From assembly GCA_001644045.1 (NCBI GenBank), contig LUUF01000012.1, positions 1-64,000 on the forward strand: a stretch of 64,000 nucleotides of DNA, written 5' to 3'. Numbering within the stretch: the stretch's first letter is position 1; each line of letters starts with the position of its first letter. The notes beneath the pieces were generated by a model, which saw only the letters and a list, made by a program, of their open reading frames with translations, ran no database searches and had not been told where the DNA came from. The DNA comes from Methylomonas methanica (GTDB lineage Bacteria > Pseudomonadota > Gammaproteobacteria > Methylococcales > Methylomonadaceae). Of the stretch, positions 25,174 through 34,333 are shown piece by piece. Both the position numbers and the translations under genes were made by a program.

Positions 25174-25492
25174 ATGCCGCGCCGAGCACCGTAGCGTTTA
25201 TCGAGAATTGCCCGAAGGGGTGCGGCAAGGATGCCGCACGTCGGCGGAGGGGCTGGGAAGTCCCTTCTGCCGACCCTCGATAAACGCTACGGCGCGCAGG
25301 GTCAAAGCGGCGTTTCGGGTGTCGTTTCTTTTGGATACTTTTCTTTGGACAAGCACAAATTCGTTTGGAACGAATTTGAACAGCCAAAGGCTGGCCCGTT
25401 AGGGCGAAAACCACGGATGGTTTTCGTAGCGAAAGTATCGCGGTTGTCGGTCCGCGAACCGACATTAAAATCAGTCGTCGCGTCAGCGACAC
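25174..25492 (+). repeat. Structured repeat element, copy B
   Basis: 319 bp, a direct copy of the element at 23696-24012. The head is a perfect 15-bp stem, GTAGCGTTTATCGAG (25191-25205) with CTCGATAAACGCTAC (25276-25290). It encloses CCCGAAGGG, GTGCGGCA/TGCCGCAC (25220-25239) and a GGGGCT/AGTCCC arm. The tail repeats the AAATTCGTT/AACGAATTT, AGCC/GGCT and GAAAACC/GGTTTTC hairpins. It fills most of the gap between nifX and the NifX-associated gene. Confidence 0.9.
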
Positions 25493-25524
25493 AAAAATCT
25501 GGCCGTTAAGTAGCCGCAACAAAA

Positions 25525-25956
25525 TCATTCATCCCAACCTTCCTCTTCCATCGCATTAAACCGCTCAGGACTCGGCCCTTTGTGTTGGTTGATGGCTTTC
25601 GCCAGCCAGCTCGATGGACCGGCTTTCATTTCAGCCTGTAAATCCGAGATCAAATCTTTTATCGTGGCGCCTTCTTGGACTTTGATCGGCTGAATGCCTT
25701 GCGCGACGATTTGTTTAACCGCCGATGCGCCGATAGCCAGGCAGTAAACCGCCGCGCAGCCTTCCAGCAATTGAATCTTCACGGACAATTTGTCTTCGTT
25801 GCCATCCTGCGCCAGTTCGCCGAACTGGGCGGCTTCCATTAACTCCGACTGTTCCGGATCGACCGCGTAAACGGCAAACGATTTGGCGGAACCGAAATGC
25901 TGATTCACATACACCATGTCGGTGGTGGCAAAAGCGACTTTAATGGCGGTTTCCAT
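25525..25956 (-). CDS. nifX: NifX, FeMo-cofactor carrier/assembly protein
   Basis: 143 residues from the ATG at 25956, which has GAGG seven bases upstream. A start further upstream at 26010 would overlap nifN and adds an unrelated N-terminus. IKVAFATTDMVYVNQHFGSAKSFAVYAVD and CAAVYCLAIGASAVKQIVAQGIQPIKV are the conserved dinitrogenase iron-molybdenum cofactor-binding fold. NifX carries NifB-co or the VK-cluster to the NifEN scaffold. It lies directly after nifN, the usual order. Confidence 0.93.
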   Translation of the reverse strand: METAIKVAFATTDMVYVNQHFGSAKSFAVYAVDPEQSELMEAAQFGELAQDGNEDKLSVKIQLLEGCAAVYCLAIGASAVKQIVAQGIQPIKVQEGATIKDLISDLQAEMKAGPSSWLAKAINQHKGPSPERFNAMEEEGWDE

Positions 25957-26000
25957 GGAAATCCTCTGTTCGTTTGTATGCAAAACTTGTATACGGCGCG

Positions 26001-27398
26001 TTAATGACATGACGGCGAGCAGGCTTGACGTTCGGATTCGGGTTTTTGCGCATACGGCGAGTAATACGGCTCGATCTCTTCATGGGCAAAATTGATCACC
26101 AGATTGGCCAGATCGAACAAGGTTTGCCGGGTGCCGCGATAACCGATCCAGGTTTTTTGATAGCCGCCGATGATGTCGTAGAGCGGAAAGCCGATGCGCA
26201 GAATGGGTATGCCCAACCGTTCCGCACTGGCGACGGCGTGCGAGTTGCCGATCAACAATTGCGCCTTGCGCTCCTTGGCCATTACTTCCAAATCTTCCAG
26301 ATCGCCGATCTTGATGCTGTCCACCGGCGCCGTCGCCAGCACCGGGGTGTTGCCGGCGCAGATTGCGGTCACCACTTCCGCACCCATGCCTTGCACTAAA
26401 TGAATCAAGGCGTTTAACTGGTCCGGATCGGCGGCAATAGCCACCCGCAGCTGACCGAGCATGAAATGGGTATCCAGCATCGCATCCTGCAATTGCGCGC
26501 GCTGCCGTTCGATCTTTTGCGGCACCGGCATTTCGCTGATGTCGGCCAGAGCCGTAATCAATGCATCGTTGGCTTGTAAACCGTACAGATGATCGAAATA
26601 GTGGCTAGGCACACCGGTCTTTTCCTGCAACAGCTCGCCGGATTTACGCAGGGACGCACCGATAATCAAGCTGGCTCTGGCTTCACCCAGTGTCGCCAGT
26701 TCCGAGACTGGCGTACCGCCGATAGTCACCGGCGAAAAGTCATCGTCAGTCAGACTACCGTCAAGAGAATCGGACAAATCAGGCACCAATACGGGCCGTA
26801 AATTGAATTGTTCGATCAAATCACGCAAGGCTTCAAGGTCGCCCGGCGTCAGCATCGGGCTGACCAAACAATTGACCTGCCGTTGGCGATTACCGGGCTT
26901 GGTGCCGGCAGTTTCCGCATCCGGCACCAAGGCCTTGACGATTTCATAAATAGTCGCCGCGTAACCGGTTTCGACGCAGCCGGTAAAATCCGGCGTATTG
27001 ACTGCAACCACGGCCACATGTGCATATTCCGGGTATCTTTCGCGAAATTCACGGACGTTGCGATGCACGTCGCAGCCTTGGGTTTCCGCTAGACCGGTGG
27101 TCAACACCGCAATCAAGGCCGGATTGGATTTTTCGGCGATAGCCTTGATACCCTCGATGACGTTTTCGTCGGCACCCAATACCGAGCTGGCTTGGTCCAT
27201 CGCGGTGGTTTGCAAGGGAATCGGCTCGCGAAAATGCCGCACAAAAAACACCTTGGCAAACGCGGTGCAACCTTGCGAACCATGTAACATGGGGATCGCC
27301 CGATCAAAGCCTAGGCAAGCCAAGGAACCGCCGGTGGGCTGACTGGCCTTTAAGGGATTGACCGACAGGGCCTTGTTGCGTTTAACGATTTCGGCCAT
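26001..27398 (-). CDS. nifN: NifN, beta-type subunit of the FeMo-cofactor scaffold
   Basis: 465 residues, normal length. N-terminal NPLKASQPTGGSLACLGFDRAIPMLHGSQGCTAF with the cluster-coordinating Cys, TTAMDQASSVLGADENVIEGI, and ETQGCDVHRNVREFRERYP follow the NifK/NifN pattern. It forms the NifE2N2 scaffold with NifE on which FeMo-cofactor precursor is matured with Mo and homocitrate. Its ATG is one base past the nifE stop, the tightest possible operon contact, so its expression follows nifE. Confidence 0.95.
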   Translation of the reverse strand: MAEIVKRNKALSVNPLKASQPTGGSLACLGFDRAIPMLHGSQGCTAFAKVFFVRHFREPIPLQTTAMDQASSVLGADENVIEGIKAIAEKSNPALIAVLTTGLAETQGCDVHRNVREFRERYPEYAHVAVVAVNTPDFTGCVETGYAATIYEIVKALVPDAETAGTKPGNRQRQVNCLVSPMLTPGDLEALRDLIEQFNLRPVLVPDLSDSLDGSLTDDDFSPVTIGGTPVSELATLGEARASLIIGASLRKSGELLQEKTGVPSHYFDHLYGLQANDALITALADISEMPVPQKIERQRAQLQDAMLDTHFMLGQLRVAIAADPDQLNALIHLVQGMGAEVVTAICAGNTPVLATAPVDSIKIGDLEDLEVMAKERKAQLLIGNSHAVASAERLGIPILRIGFPLYDIIGGYQKTWIGYRGTRQTLFDLANLVINFAHEEIEPYYSPYAQKPESERQACSPSCH

Positions 27399-27399
27399 G

Positions 27400-28842
27400 T
27401 TATGCCGCCTGAGCCGCTAAAGGCTCCGCTTGAATCTCTGTAGCCGTAGACTTTTTCAGGCCGCCGGTGCGCCAAGGCGGCGTGGCCCGCACAGCTTCCC
27501 AAACCGGGCTTTCCAAGGTCAAAGCCAATTGCCGCACCAGTTCCAGCATGCCTTGATAGCCTTCGTAACCGAACTCGCGCTCTTGGTTGATGTCCAGGAA
27601 TGGGATGCGCGCTTTCAAAGCGGTATACATATTCCGGCCGCCGGCAATCAGGATGTCGGCTTTGTAATCGGCCACCACTTTTAACAAGGCTTTCGGGCTA
27701 CCGTCTTCGATCATCAAAGTCTCTTCGCCCATCAGTTCGCGAATCCGCGCCTTGTCTTCCTCGGTGGATTTTTTGGTACCGGTGGCAACCACCACCATGC
27801 CTAAATCCTGCAGCGCCGAGATCACCGACCAGCTTTTCACGCCGCCGGTAAACAGCAATACCCGTTTGCCTTTTAGCCGTTCTCTCCAGGGCGCCAAGGC
27901 TTCGCGGATACGGTTTTCCTCGCGGGCAATGATGGCTTCGGTGCGTGCTATCAAATCGGGGTCATTAATCACTCTGGCGAAGTCGCGCAAGGCTTGACTG
28001 GTATCGGTAATGCCGTAAAAACTGCCTTCGAACCACGGCGTGCCGTAGCTTTGTTGCAGCTTGCGAGCCACGTTGACCATGGCCTTAGAACAGACCATCA
28101 TGTTGACCTCGGCTTTGTGCATGGTTTGCACTTCGCGGAAGCGAGCGTCGCCGGACAGGGTGCACAGCACGCGCAGACCCATTTCGTCGAGCAGCGGCAG
28201 CACATGCCAGAACTCGCCGGCGATGTTGTATTCGCCGACCAGGTTGACGTCGTGAACCTTGATGCCGGGGCGTTCGGTGCCGAGCGGCAACGGGTCGGGA
28301 TCCCGGGTGCCGATCACATGATTGACCATCGCGTCGCCGGCGATGCGGTTACCCAGGTTTTTGGTGCCGTAAAAACCGGCGCAATCGATAGGCACCACCG
28401 GCACGCCCCAACGTTCGGCGGCGGATTTGCAGGTGGCGTTGATGTCGTCGCCCACCAGGGCCGGTACGCAGGTGTTGTAAATAAACACCGCCGGCGGATT
28501 GTAGGTTTCAATAGCTTGTTTGATAGCGTGGAACAGGCGCTTTTCGCTGCGCCCCATCACCACGTCTTGTTCGGTCAAATCGGTAGTCATGCCAATCCGG
28601 TAAAGTTCCGAACCGGAAGAACGGGTACCGCGGTTGTCCCAAGAACTGCCGGCACAGGCAATCGGGCCGTGGACGATATGCGCGACGTCGGCGATCGGTA
28701 ATAGTGCAATCTGCGCACCATCGAAGGCGCATCCGCCCGCCGCCGAGCCGGGTTTGGGTTTGGCGCAGCCGGACTTTTCCTTCTTGTTATGCTCGCAAGC
28801 CGGTTCGTCCAGCAGTTCCGCAATGTCTTTGGTCGATTTCAT
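27400..28842 (-). CDS. nifE: NifE, alpha-type subunit of the FeMo-cofactor scaffold
   Basis: 480 residues. [40 protein letters not shown] at the N-terminus, the [17 protein letters not shown] segment and [14 protein letters not shown] carry the cysteines that hold the bridging cluster. [24 protein letters not shown] is typical of NifE. First gene of the nifENX group. Directly upstream are a perfect sigma-54 -24/-12 promoter and a NifA-type activator site. nifHDK are not in the window, because a divergent channel gene lies upstream. Confidence 0.96.
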   Translation of the reverse strand: MKSTKDIAELLDEPACEHNKKEKSGCAKPKPGSAAGGCAFDGAQIALLPIADVAHIVHGPIACAGSSWDNRGTRSSGSELYRIGMTTDLTEQDVVMGRSEKRLFHAIKQAIETYNPPAVFIYNTCVPALVGDDINATCKSAAERWGVPVVPIDCAGFYGTKNLGNRIAGDAMVNHVIGTRDPDPLPLGTERPGIKVHDVNLVGEYNIAGEFWHVLPLLDEMGLRVLCTLSGDARFREVQTMHKAEVNMMVCSKAMVNVARKLQQSYGTPWFEGSFYGITDTSQALRDFARVINDPDLIARTEAIIAREENRIREALAPWRERLKGKRVLLFTGGVKSWSVISALQDLGMVVVATGTKKSTEEDKARIRELMGEETLMIEDGSPKALLKVVADYKADILIAGGRNMYTALKARIPFLDINQEREFGYEGYQGMLELVRQLALTLESPVWEAVRATPPWRTGGLKKSTATEIQAEPLAAQAA

Positions 28843-28873
28843 AACACAACCTCACGTTTTTATTAAAGCTTGA

Positions 28874-28888
28874 GCAACGGTTGTGCCA
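28874..28888 (-). promoter_or_regulatory. Sigma-54 (-24/-12) promoter of nifE
   Basis: On the minus strand it reads TGGCAC-AACCG-TTGC, an exact match to the sigma-54 core consensus TGGCAC-N5-TTGC. It is 31 bp ahead of the nifE start codon, which places the expected transcript start just before the gene. Confidence 0.9.
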
Positions 28889-28932
28889 ACTCATAAATGA
28901 CTGAATTTTCTATGGTTTGAGCCAAGCCTGTT

Positions 28933-28948
28933 TGTAGCAAACCCGACA
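28933..28948. promoter_or_regulatory. NifA-type upstream activator sequence
   Basis: TGT-AGCAAACCCG-ACA fits the TGT-N10-ACA palindromic consensus of the NifA binding site. Its centre lies about 60 bp upstream of the sigma-54 core, roughly -80 from the expected transcript start, which is at the near edge of the usual range. Confidence 0.7.
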
Positions 28949-29058
28949 ATCAGCCTCTCGCGCCAAACAAAATATTGTCTGAATTCGTCCGACAAGCCGG
29001 GCTGGATTTATACTTTGCCGAACAGGCAGCACTCCCCCACCGTTTGCAATCGAGAGCC

Positions 29059-29916
29059 ATGACCGCAAAGCCCAAACGCCAGCTCCGCTACAACCAAGGC
29101 ACGACACTTTCCGCATGGCGCGAGGCGCTGAATCAAATCGTGTTTGGTTCGGAAACCGCTGCCGGCCGGCGTTTCGATATCACCGTAATCGTGGCGATTT
29201 TGCTGAGCATCCTGGTGGTGATGCTCGACAGCGTTGCCGATTTTCAACAACGCTACGCGACTACGTTGTTCTGGGCGGAATGGTTGTTTACCGGTTTGTT
29301 TACGCTGGAGTACGTGTTGCGTTTGATTTGTGTGCGCCGGCCTTGGCTGTATGCACGCAGCTTTTTCGGCATCGTTGACTTGTTGTCGATTCTGCCCGCC
29401 TACCTGGGCTTGCTATTGCCCGGCGCGGAATACATGCTGACTTTGCGGATTTTGCGCTTGCTGCGAATTTTTCGGGTGCTGAAGCTTTCCGAGTATCTGG
29501 AAGAAGCCGACATACTGGTGGTAGCCCTGGTCAACAGCGTGCGAAAAATCACCGTGTTTTTATACGCGGTGCTAACCCTGGTCGTGGTGTTCGGCACCTT
29601 GATGTATGTGGTGGAAGGTCCGGCCGCCGGCTTTACCAGCATACCCAAGGCAGTGTACTGGGCCATTGTCACCATCACTACCGTCGGTTACGGCGATATC
29701 GCCCCGAAAACGCCGATAGGGCAAATGATCGCGTCGACCATCATGATTATGGGCTACGGCATTATCGCGGTGCCGACTGGCATTTATAGCGCCGAATTGC
29801 TGAATACCCGCAAAAACCAGAATCTGGACAATCGCGCCTGTCCGGATTGCGGCGCCGCCAGCCACGATTTCGACGCGGCGCATTGCAAGTATTGCGGCCA
29901 TCGCTTGGACGCGTAA
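29059..29916 (+). CDS. Voltage-gated potassium channel with C-terminal zinc ribbon
   Basis: 285 residues from the ATG at 29059. An upstream TTG at 28975 is also open but would lengthen the N-terminus with unrelated residues. Six membrane segments (S1 about 38-58, S2 about 70-92, S3 about 103-120, S5 about 166-186, S6 about 223-245). The S4 segment has arginines in LRILRLLRIFRVLKLS, and the selectivity filter is TVGYGD (208-213). After S6 a short linker leads to CPDC...CKYC (261-279), a zinc-ribbon-like knuckle. The gene faces away from nifE and shares its intergenic region. Confidence 0.9.
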   Translation: MTAKPKRQLRYNQGTTLSAWREALNQIVFGSETAAGRRFDITVIVAILLSILVVMLDSVADFQQRYATTLFWAEWLFTGLFTLEYVLRLICVRRPWLYARSFFGIVDLLSILPAYLGLLLPGAEYMLTLRILRLLRIFRVLKLSEYLEEADILVVALVNSVRKITVFLYAVLTLVVVFGTLMYVVEGPAAGFTSIPKAVYWAIVTITTVGYGDIAPKTPIGQMIASTIMIMGYGIIAVPTGIYSAELLNTRKNQNLDNRACPDCGAASHDFDAAHCKYCGHRLDA

Positions 29917-29959
29917 TGGCTGAGCTTACCGCGAAATCGCAAAGCTAGAGCGTCGGCTG

Positions 29960-30757
29960 ATGCTGGAAGAGTTTTGGCATTATCTGGGCGTGCGCACCGC
30001 CAGCCGCGAAGCGTTCTTACTGGGTTACGCCAGGGAAATGGCTGCCTTGCAAGCCCGGCAGCGCCGCTGTCGCCAGGCTTGGAGCGCACATATCCAGGCA
30101 ACCAAACACGCCTTGCTGAATGCCGCACGAGGGCTGGACAATAGCGGTGGCGCAGCCCTGATTATCGGTGGCGGCAGCGCGCACGACCTGCCGATTACCG
30201 AGTTATTGCAGTATTTCGAACAGATCGTGCTACTGGATATTGCCTTTAGCTACCCGACCCGGCGCCTGGCCAAACGCTGGCCGGGCCGAGTGTTATGCCT
30301 TCCGCATGATGTCACCGGTGTCGTGGGCTGGCTGGCGCAGCATCCACGGATACCGCTGCAAGAATTAATGATGAAGCCACCGGTTCCAGAGTTACTGGTC
30401 AATCCACGTTGGGTCGCTTCGGTTAATTGCCTGACGCAGTTGCCATTGCTACCGCTGGACTGGTTGGCAAATGCGGGCACGGAATCTTCACAATTGGAAG
30501 CTTTCGGCCGAGCCTTGATTCTGGCCCATCTAAATTGGCTGGATAGCTGGCAAACGCCGGTTTGCCTGATCACGGAAATTGAAGATCAGCGTCAGGGCAG
30601 CAACGAGCAGTTGGATCGAACCGACTACCGACCAATTTTGGCTGACTATCTGCAACAGGCCAATCAGTTGGCGAGTTGGAATTGGCTTGTAAATCCCCCG
30701 GGCGAATTGCCGGGCGGGGTTTGGGAGTCGCGAACGGTGGCGGCCTATCTAAAGTAA
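29960..30757 (+). CDS. SAM-methyltransferase-like protein of unknown function
   Basis: 265 residues. A Rossmann-like core is visible: ALIIGGGSAHDLPI (glycine-rich loop), IVLLDIAF (acidic residue at the end of beta-2) and VLCLPHDVTGVVGWL. These fit the nucleotide/SAM-binding part of a class I methyltransferase. The catalytic site and substrate are not recognisable. There is no clear partner, as the upstream channel gene ends 43 bp before. Intact frame with normal codon use. Confidence 0.6.
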   Translation: MLEEFWHYLGVRTASREAFLLGYAREMAALQARQRRCRQAWSAHIQATKHALLNAARGLDNSGGAALIIGGGSAHDLPITELLQYFEQIVLLDIAFSYPTRRLAKRWPGRVLCLPHDVTGVVGWLAQHPRIPLQELMMKPPVPELLVNPRWVASVNCLTQLPLLPLDWLANAGTESSQLEAFGRALILAHLNWLDSWQTPVCLITEIEDQRQGSNEQLDRTDYRPILADYLQQANQLASWNWLVNPPGELPGGVWESRTVAAYLK

Positions 30758-30894
30758 ACCCTTGTCCGTTCGGTTCGAGAAAGGTGCAGGCCCCAAAAAT
30801 TTCGAAGCCATTAAACACCGAGATTTTGAAAACTCCACGTAGGCAAAAGCCGGATCGTCGCATGGCAACGATCCAGCTCCTAAGATTTAGCGCG

Positions 30895-31095
30895 TCAGAA
30901 TGCGCAACCCGATTTGACGCCGAGCTTTTTCAAAATAATCGCCAACGGGCAAAAACCGCTGAACGACGCCTGCAACAGATTGGCGCCGACGAACGCGGTA
31001 AACCACAGCCAATTCGGCGAATGCCAGTGCGCCAGCGCCAGACTAATCAGGATGAACGAGCCGGCAAACGCCATAACCATGCGATCGATAGACAT
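30895..31095 (-). CDS. DUF2892 small membrane protein
   Basis: 66 residues with two membrane segments (about 8-23 and 29-48). [19 protein letters not shown] and the [15 protein letters not shown] ending are typical of DUF2892 (YgaP C-terminal) proteins. In other bacteria the family is found alone or fused to rhodanese domains in sulfur or detoxification contexts. Here it starts 9 bp after the sulfide:quinone oxidoreductase gene, so the two are co-transcribed and the small protein may help dock or stabilise the oxidase at the membrane. Confidence 0.85.
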   Translation of the reverse strand: MSIDRMVMAFAGSFILISLALAHWHSPNWLWFTAFVGANLLQASFSGFCPLAIILKKLGVKSGCAF

Positions 31096-31104
31096 AGCAA
31101 CCTC

Positions 31105-32382
31105 CTATTTCAAACGCACCACGCCCATCAGTTTTAGCATCATCCGCTCGTAGAACGGTTCGCTGATACCTTTTCTGACTTTGCGCATAAAATATTTCTC
31201 GAAACCGATTTTGGCCAGATGCACCCATTTGCCATGGTTGGACCAAGTGGTATTTCTGGGCGGAATTTGCGGCACGGCCAAAAACGCCACGCCGGTATCG
31301 CCCAAATCGGCCAGACACAACGCACTTAAACTGGGTATATCGGACGGCTGTTTGCCGGCCAGTTCGTCGCGGATGTTATGTGCCGTAGCGGTCACCATGG
31401 ATTCGATCATATAACCGGTTTTCGGCGTGCCGGTCGGCACCGGCGTTTTTTCCACCGGCGGCAATGCCACGCAGACACCCACCGAATATATGTTTTTGTA
31501 CGTCGGATTGCGCTGATGTTTATCGACGATCACGAAACCGCGCGGATTGGTCAAACCTTCCGCGCCGGAGTGCCGGACCGCATCCACGCCGGTAAAAGCC
31601 GGCAGCATCATCGAGTGTTTAAACGGTACTTCGTGTTTTTTCTTTTCGTTGCCGTCGTCATCGACTTCGGTAACATACATCATGCCGGCTTCGATACGAT
31701 CCACCTTGGCGTTGGTAATCCATTTGATGGTTTTGTCGCGAAGCGCGCTTTCCAGTAAACCTTTGGTATCGCCGACGCCGCCTAGGCCCAAGTGACCGAT
31801 ATAAGGCTCGGAAGTGACGAAGGTCATCGGCACCTTGTCGCGGATTTTACGCTTACGTAGTTCGGTTTCCAGAATCATCAGGTATTCGTAAGCCGGGCCG
31901 AAGCAGGACGCGCCTTGCACCGCGCCGACCACAATCGGGCCGGGGTCTGCCATGAACTTGTCCCAATCCTGCGCGGCAATTGCCGCATGATCGACATGAC
32001 AGACTGATGATGTGTGACCGCCGTGCGGCCCCATGCCCGGCACTTCGTCGAAAGCCAGGCGCGGGCCGGTAGCGATAATTAAATAGTCGTATTCGACGGA
32101 ACTGCCATCGGCCAGATCGATTTTATTGTTAACGGGATCGACCTTGGTGGCAGCCTTTTGGATAAAGTTGATGCCTTTTTTCGCCATCACCGGCGCCAAC
32201 TCAATTTTTAAATCTTCCGGTTTACGCCATTTCGGCGGCACCCAGGGGTTGGACGGCACAAAGTGGAAGGTTGGCGAATCCGAAATCACCACCACTTCAT
32301 GCGCCTTGCCGACAATTTCCTTCATTTCATACGCCATCGGCACGCCGCCGATACCCGCGCCTAACACTACAATTCTAGCCAT
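31105..32382 (-). CDS. sqr: Sulfide:quinone oxidoreductase
   Basis: 425 residues. FAD-binding GAGIGGVP at the N-terminus and a second glycine-rich region near the middle. The three redox-active cysteines occur at 128 (SSVCHVDHA), 160 (GASCFGPAYE) and 356 (SALCLADLG), exactly the positions known from the Acidithiobacillus ferrooxidans enzyme. It oxidises sulfide to sulfur/polysulfide and reduces the quinone pool at the membrane, supporting respiration and detoxification. It is divergent from the msrB gene and followed by the DUF2892 membrane protein. Confidence 0.93.
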   Translation of the reverse strand: MARIVVLGAGIGGVPMAYEMKEIVGKAHEVVVISDSPTFHFVPSNPWVPPKWRKPEDLKIELAPVMAKKGINFIQKAATKVDPVNNKIDLADGSSVEYDYLIIATGPRLAFDEVPGMGPHGGHTSSVCHVDHAAIAAQDWDKFMADPGPIVVGAVQGASCFGPAYEYLMILETELRKRKIRDKVPMTFVTSEPYIGHLGLGGVGDTKGLLESALRDKTIKWITNAKVDRIEAGMMYVTEVDDDGNEKKKHEVPFKHSMMLPAFTGVDAVRHSGAEGLTNPRGFVIVDKHQRNPTYKNIYSVGVCVALPPVEKTPVPTGTPKTGYMIESMVTATAHNIRDELAGKQPSDIPSLSALCLADLGDTGVAFLAVPQIPPRNTTWSNHGKWVHLAKIGFEKYFMRKVRKGISEPFYERMMLKLMGVVRLK

Positions 32383-32589
32383 GACATTCTCCTCGCTGCT
32401 GTTTAGATGAACACTGTCGAAGTATTTATTATTTTTATAGCGTTGTTATAAGCTTCGAAACCGTGTGACTCAAGAATATTAGAATTTCCTGATATTATCA
32501 ACCGAAATATTCCTGGTTTTTGATTGCTTTTGATGCCGCAGCAGACTGAGTACAATGCCATCTATACCTAGCTACTGCGGAATACCACG

Positions 32590-32985
32590 ATGACCGATCA
32601 ACACGATACTGAACAAGCCTGGCGCGAGAAGCTGACTCCCGAGCAATTTCATGTCTGCCGGGAAAAAGGCACCGAGCCGCCATTTACCGGCAAATATACC
32701 GATTGCGACGAAGCCGGCATCTACCGTTGCGTCTGCTGCGGTCACCCATTGTTTACCTCCGAGCAAAAATTCCATTCCGGGTGCGGCTGGCCCAGCTTTT
32801 GGAACCCGCTGAATTCGGAAAGTCTGGATCAGCATCCCGATAACAGCCATGGCATGCGCCGTATTGAAGTGACTTGCCAATCCTGCGGCGCTCATCTTGG
32901 GCATGTGTTCGAAGACGGACCGCAGCCGACCGGACTGCGTTACTGCATTAATTCCGTGGCGCTGACGCTGGAAAAACAATCATGA
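32590..32985 (+). CDS. msrB: Peptide-methionine (R)-S-oxide reductase MsrB
   Basis: 131 residues. Zinc-binding CxxC pairs CVCCGHP and CQSCGAH, the SGCGWPSFW substrate motif and the RYCINSVAL catalytic cysteine are all present and in order. It reduces methionine-R-sulfoxide in oxidised proteins. Its stop overlaps the start of the M18 aminopeptidase gene by 4 bp (ATGA), so both are translated from one message. Normal length, cytoplasmic. Confidence 0.96.
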   Translation: MTDQHDTEQAWREKLTPEQFHVCREKGTEPPFTGKYTDCDEAGIYRCVCCGHPLFTSEQKFHSGCGWPSFWNPLNSESLDQHPDNSHGMRRIEVTCQSCGAHLGHVFEDGPQPTGLRYCINSVALTLEKQS

Positions 32986-34286
32986 CCGCTCAGCGACAAG
33001 CGCAAGACTTACTCGATTTCATCGACGCCAGCCCCAGCCCTTGGCATGCGGTCGCCACGATAGAGCAACGCTTGCTGGACTACCAGTTCCAACGTATCCA
33101 GGAAAACGAGTCCTGGTCATTGGCTCCCGGCGGGCGCTATTACGTGATCCGCGACGACTCTTCGATCGCCGCATTTGTAATCGGCAAACAAGCCTTGGCG
33201 AAAACTGGCTTCAAGATACTCGGCGCCCATACCGATTCGCCGGGGCTGCGCGTCAAACCGCAACCCCTGCTCGACTCGGACAAATTGCTGCGGCTGGCCG
33301 TGGAAGTATACGGCGGCCCGATTCTCGCCACGTTTGCCGATCGCGATCTGAGTCTGGCCGGCCGCATTGCCTACCTGGATAGCGACGGCAACATCGCCAG
33401 CCGGCTGGTGCGCTTCGACGAACCGCTACTGCGGCTGCCAAATTTGGCCATTCATATGAACCGGGGCGTCAACGAAGACGGTCTGAAATTGAAAAAACAA
33501 ACCGAGTTACCGCTGATTTTCTCGGCCAGTGTCGAGCAACAATTACCCAGCGACCGGTTTCGCCAAGTGCTGGAGCAAGCCAGCAATATTGCTGCCGACC
33601 GAATTTTAAGCTGGGAACTGAATGCTTACGACACCCAGAAGGGCGTCCTTTGGGGCGACGGACAACTGTTTTACGCCGATAGCCAACTGGACAATCTGGC
33701 GTCCTGCCATGCCGGACTGACGGCATTACTGGATGCCCCGACACTGGATACCGACAGCACGCTGGTCTGCGCGTTTTTCGATCACGAGGAAATCGGCAGT
33801 GAGAGCTGTAAAGGGGCCGCCGGCAGTTTCCTGCCCGATGTACTTGAGCGCATCGCCAATTCGGTCGGCAATAACCCGGACGACTACCGGCGCTCGCTAG
33901 CCAATAGTTTTATGATCAGCGCCGATATGGCGCATGCCTATCAACCCAATTTTCCCGGAGCCTACGAACCCGGCCACAAAATCATCGTCAACCACGGGCC
34001 GGTCATCAAGGTAAATGTTAACCACCGTTATGCCTCGGAATGCATTTCAGAGGCCACTTTCATCCGCATTTGCCAACTAGCCGAGGTGCCTTATCAAAAA
34101 TACGCGCATCACGGCGATCTGCCCTGCGGCAGCACGATAGGCCCGATAGCATCGGCGAAATTGGGTATCCGCAGTGTCGATGTCGGCTCACCGATGTGGG
34201 CCATGCACAGCATTCGAGAAAGTGCCGGCGTACTCGATCATACCTATATGATTCGGGCGTTGCGGGGATTTTTCAGCAACCGATAA
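32982..34286 (+). CDS. apeB: M18 family aspartyl-type aminopeptidase
   Basis: 434 residues. [15 protein letters not shown] provides the first metal-binding His and Asp. [19 protein letters not shown] carries the catalytic Glu pair. [18 protein letters not shown] and [16 protein letters not shown] add the remaining metal ligands of the M18 fold, usually a dodecameric dizinc enzyme. It removes N-terminal acidic or neutral residues from peptides in the cytoplasm. It is coupled to msrB, a pairing that fits turnover of oxidised proteins. Confidence 0.92.
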   Translation: MTAQRQAQDLLDFIDASPSPWHAVATIEQRLLDYQFQRIQENESWSLAPGGRYYVIRDDSSIAAFVIGKQALAKTGFKILGAHTDSPGLRVKPQPLLDSDKLLRLAVEVYGGPILATFADRDLSLAGRIAYLDSDGNIASRLVRFDEPLLRLPNLAIHMNRGVNEDGLKLKKQTELPLIFSASVEQQLPSDRFRQVLEQASNIAADRILSWELNAYDTQKGVLWGDGQLFYADSQLDNLASCHAGLTALLDAPTLDTDSTLVCAFFDHEEIGSESCKGAAGSFLPDVLERIANSVGNNPDDYRRSLANSFMISADMAHAYQPNFPGAYEPGHKIIVNHGPVIKVNVNHRYASECISEATFIRICQLAEVPYQKYAHHGDLPCGSTIGPIASAKLGIRSVDVGSPMWAMHSIRESAGVLDHTYMIRALRGFFSNR

Positions 34287-34333
34287 TTTTTCAACTATCC
34301 TTGCCTGATGATTTTATCCGGTAGGGAATAACC

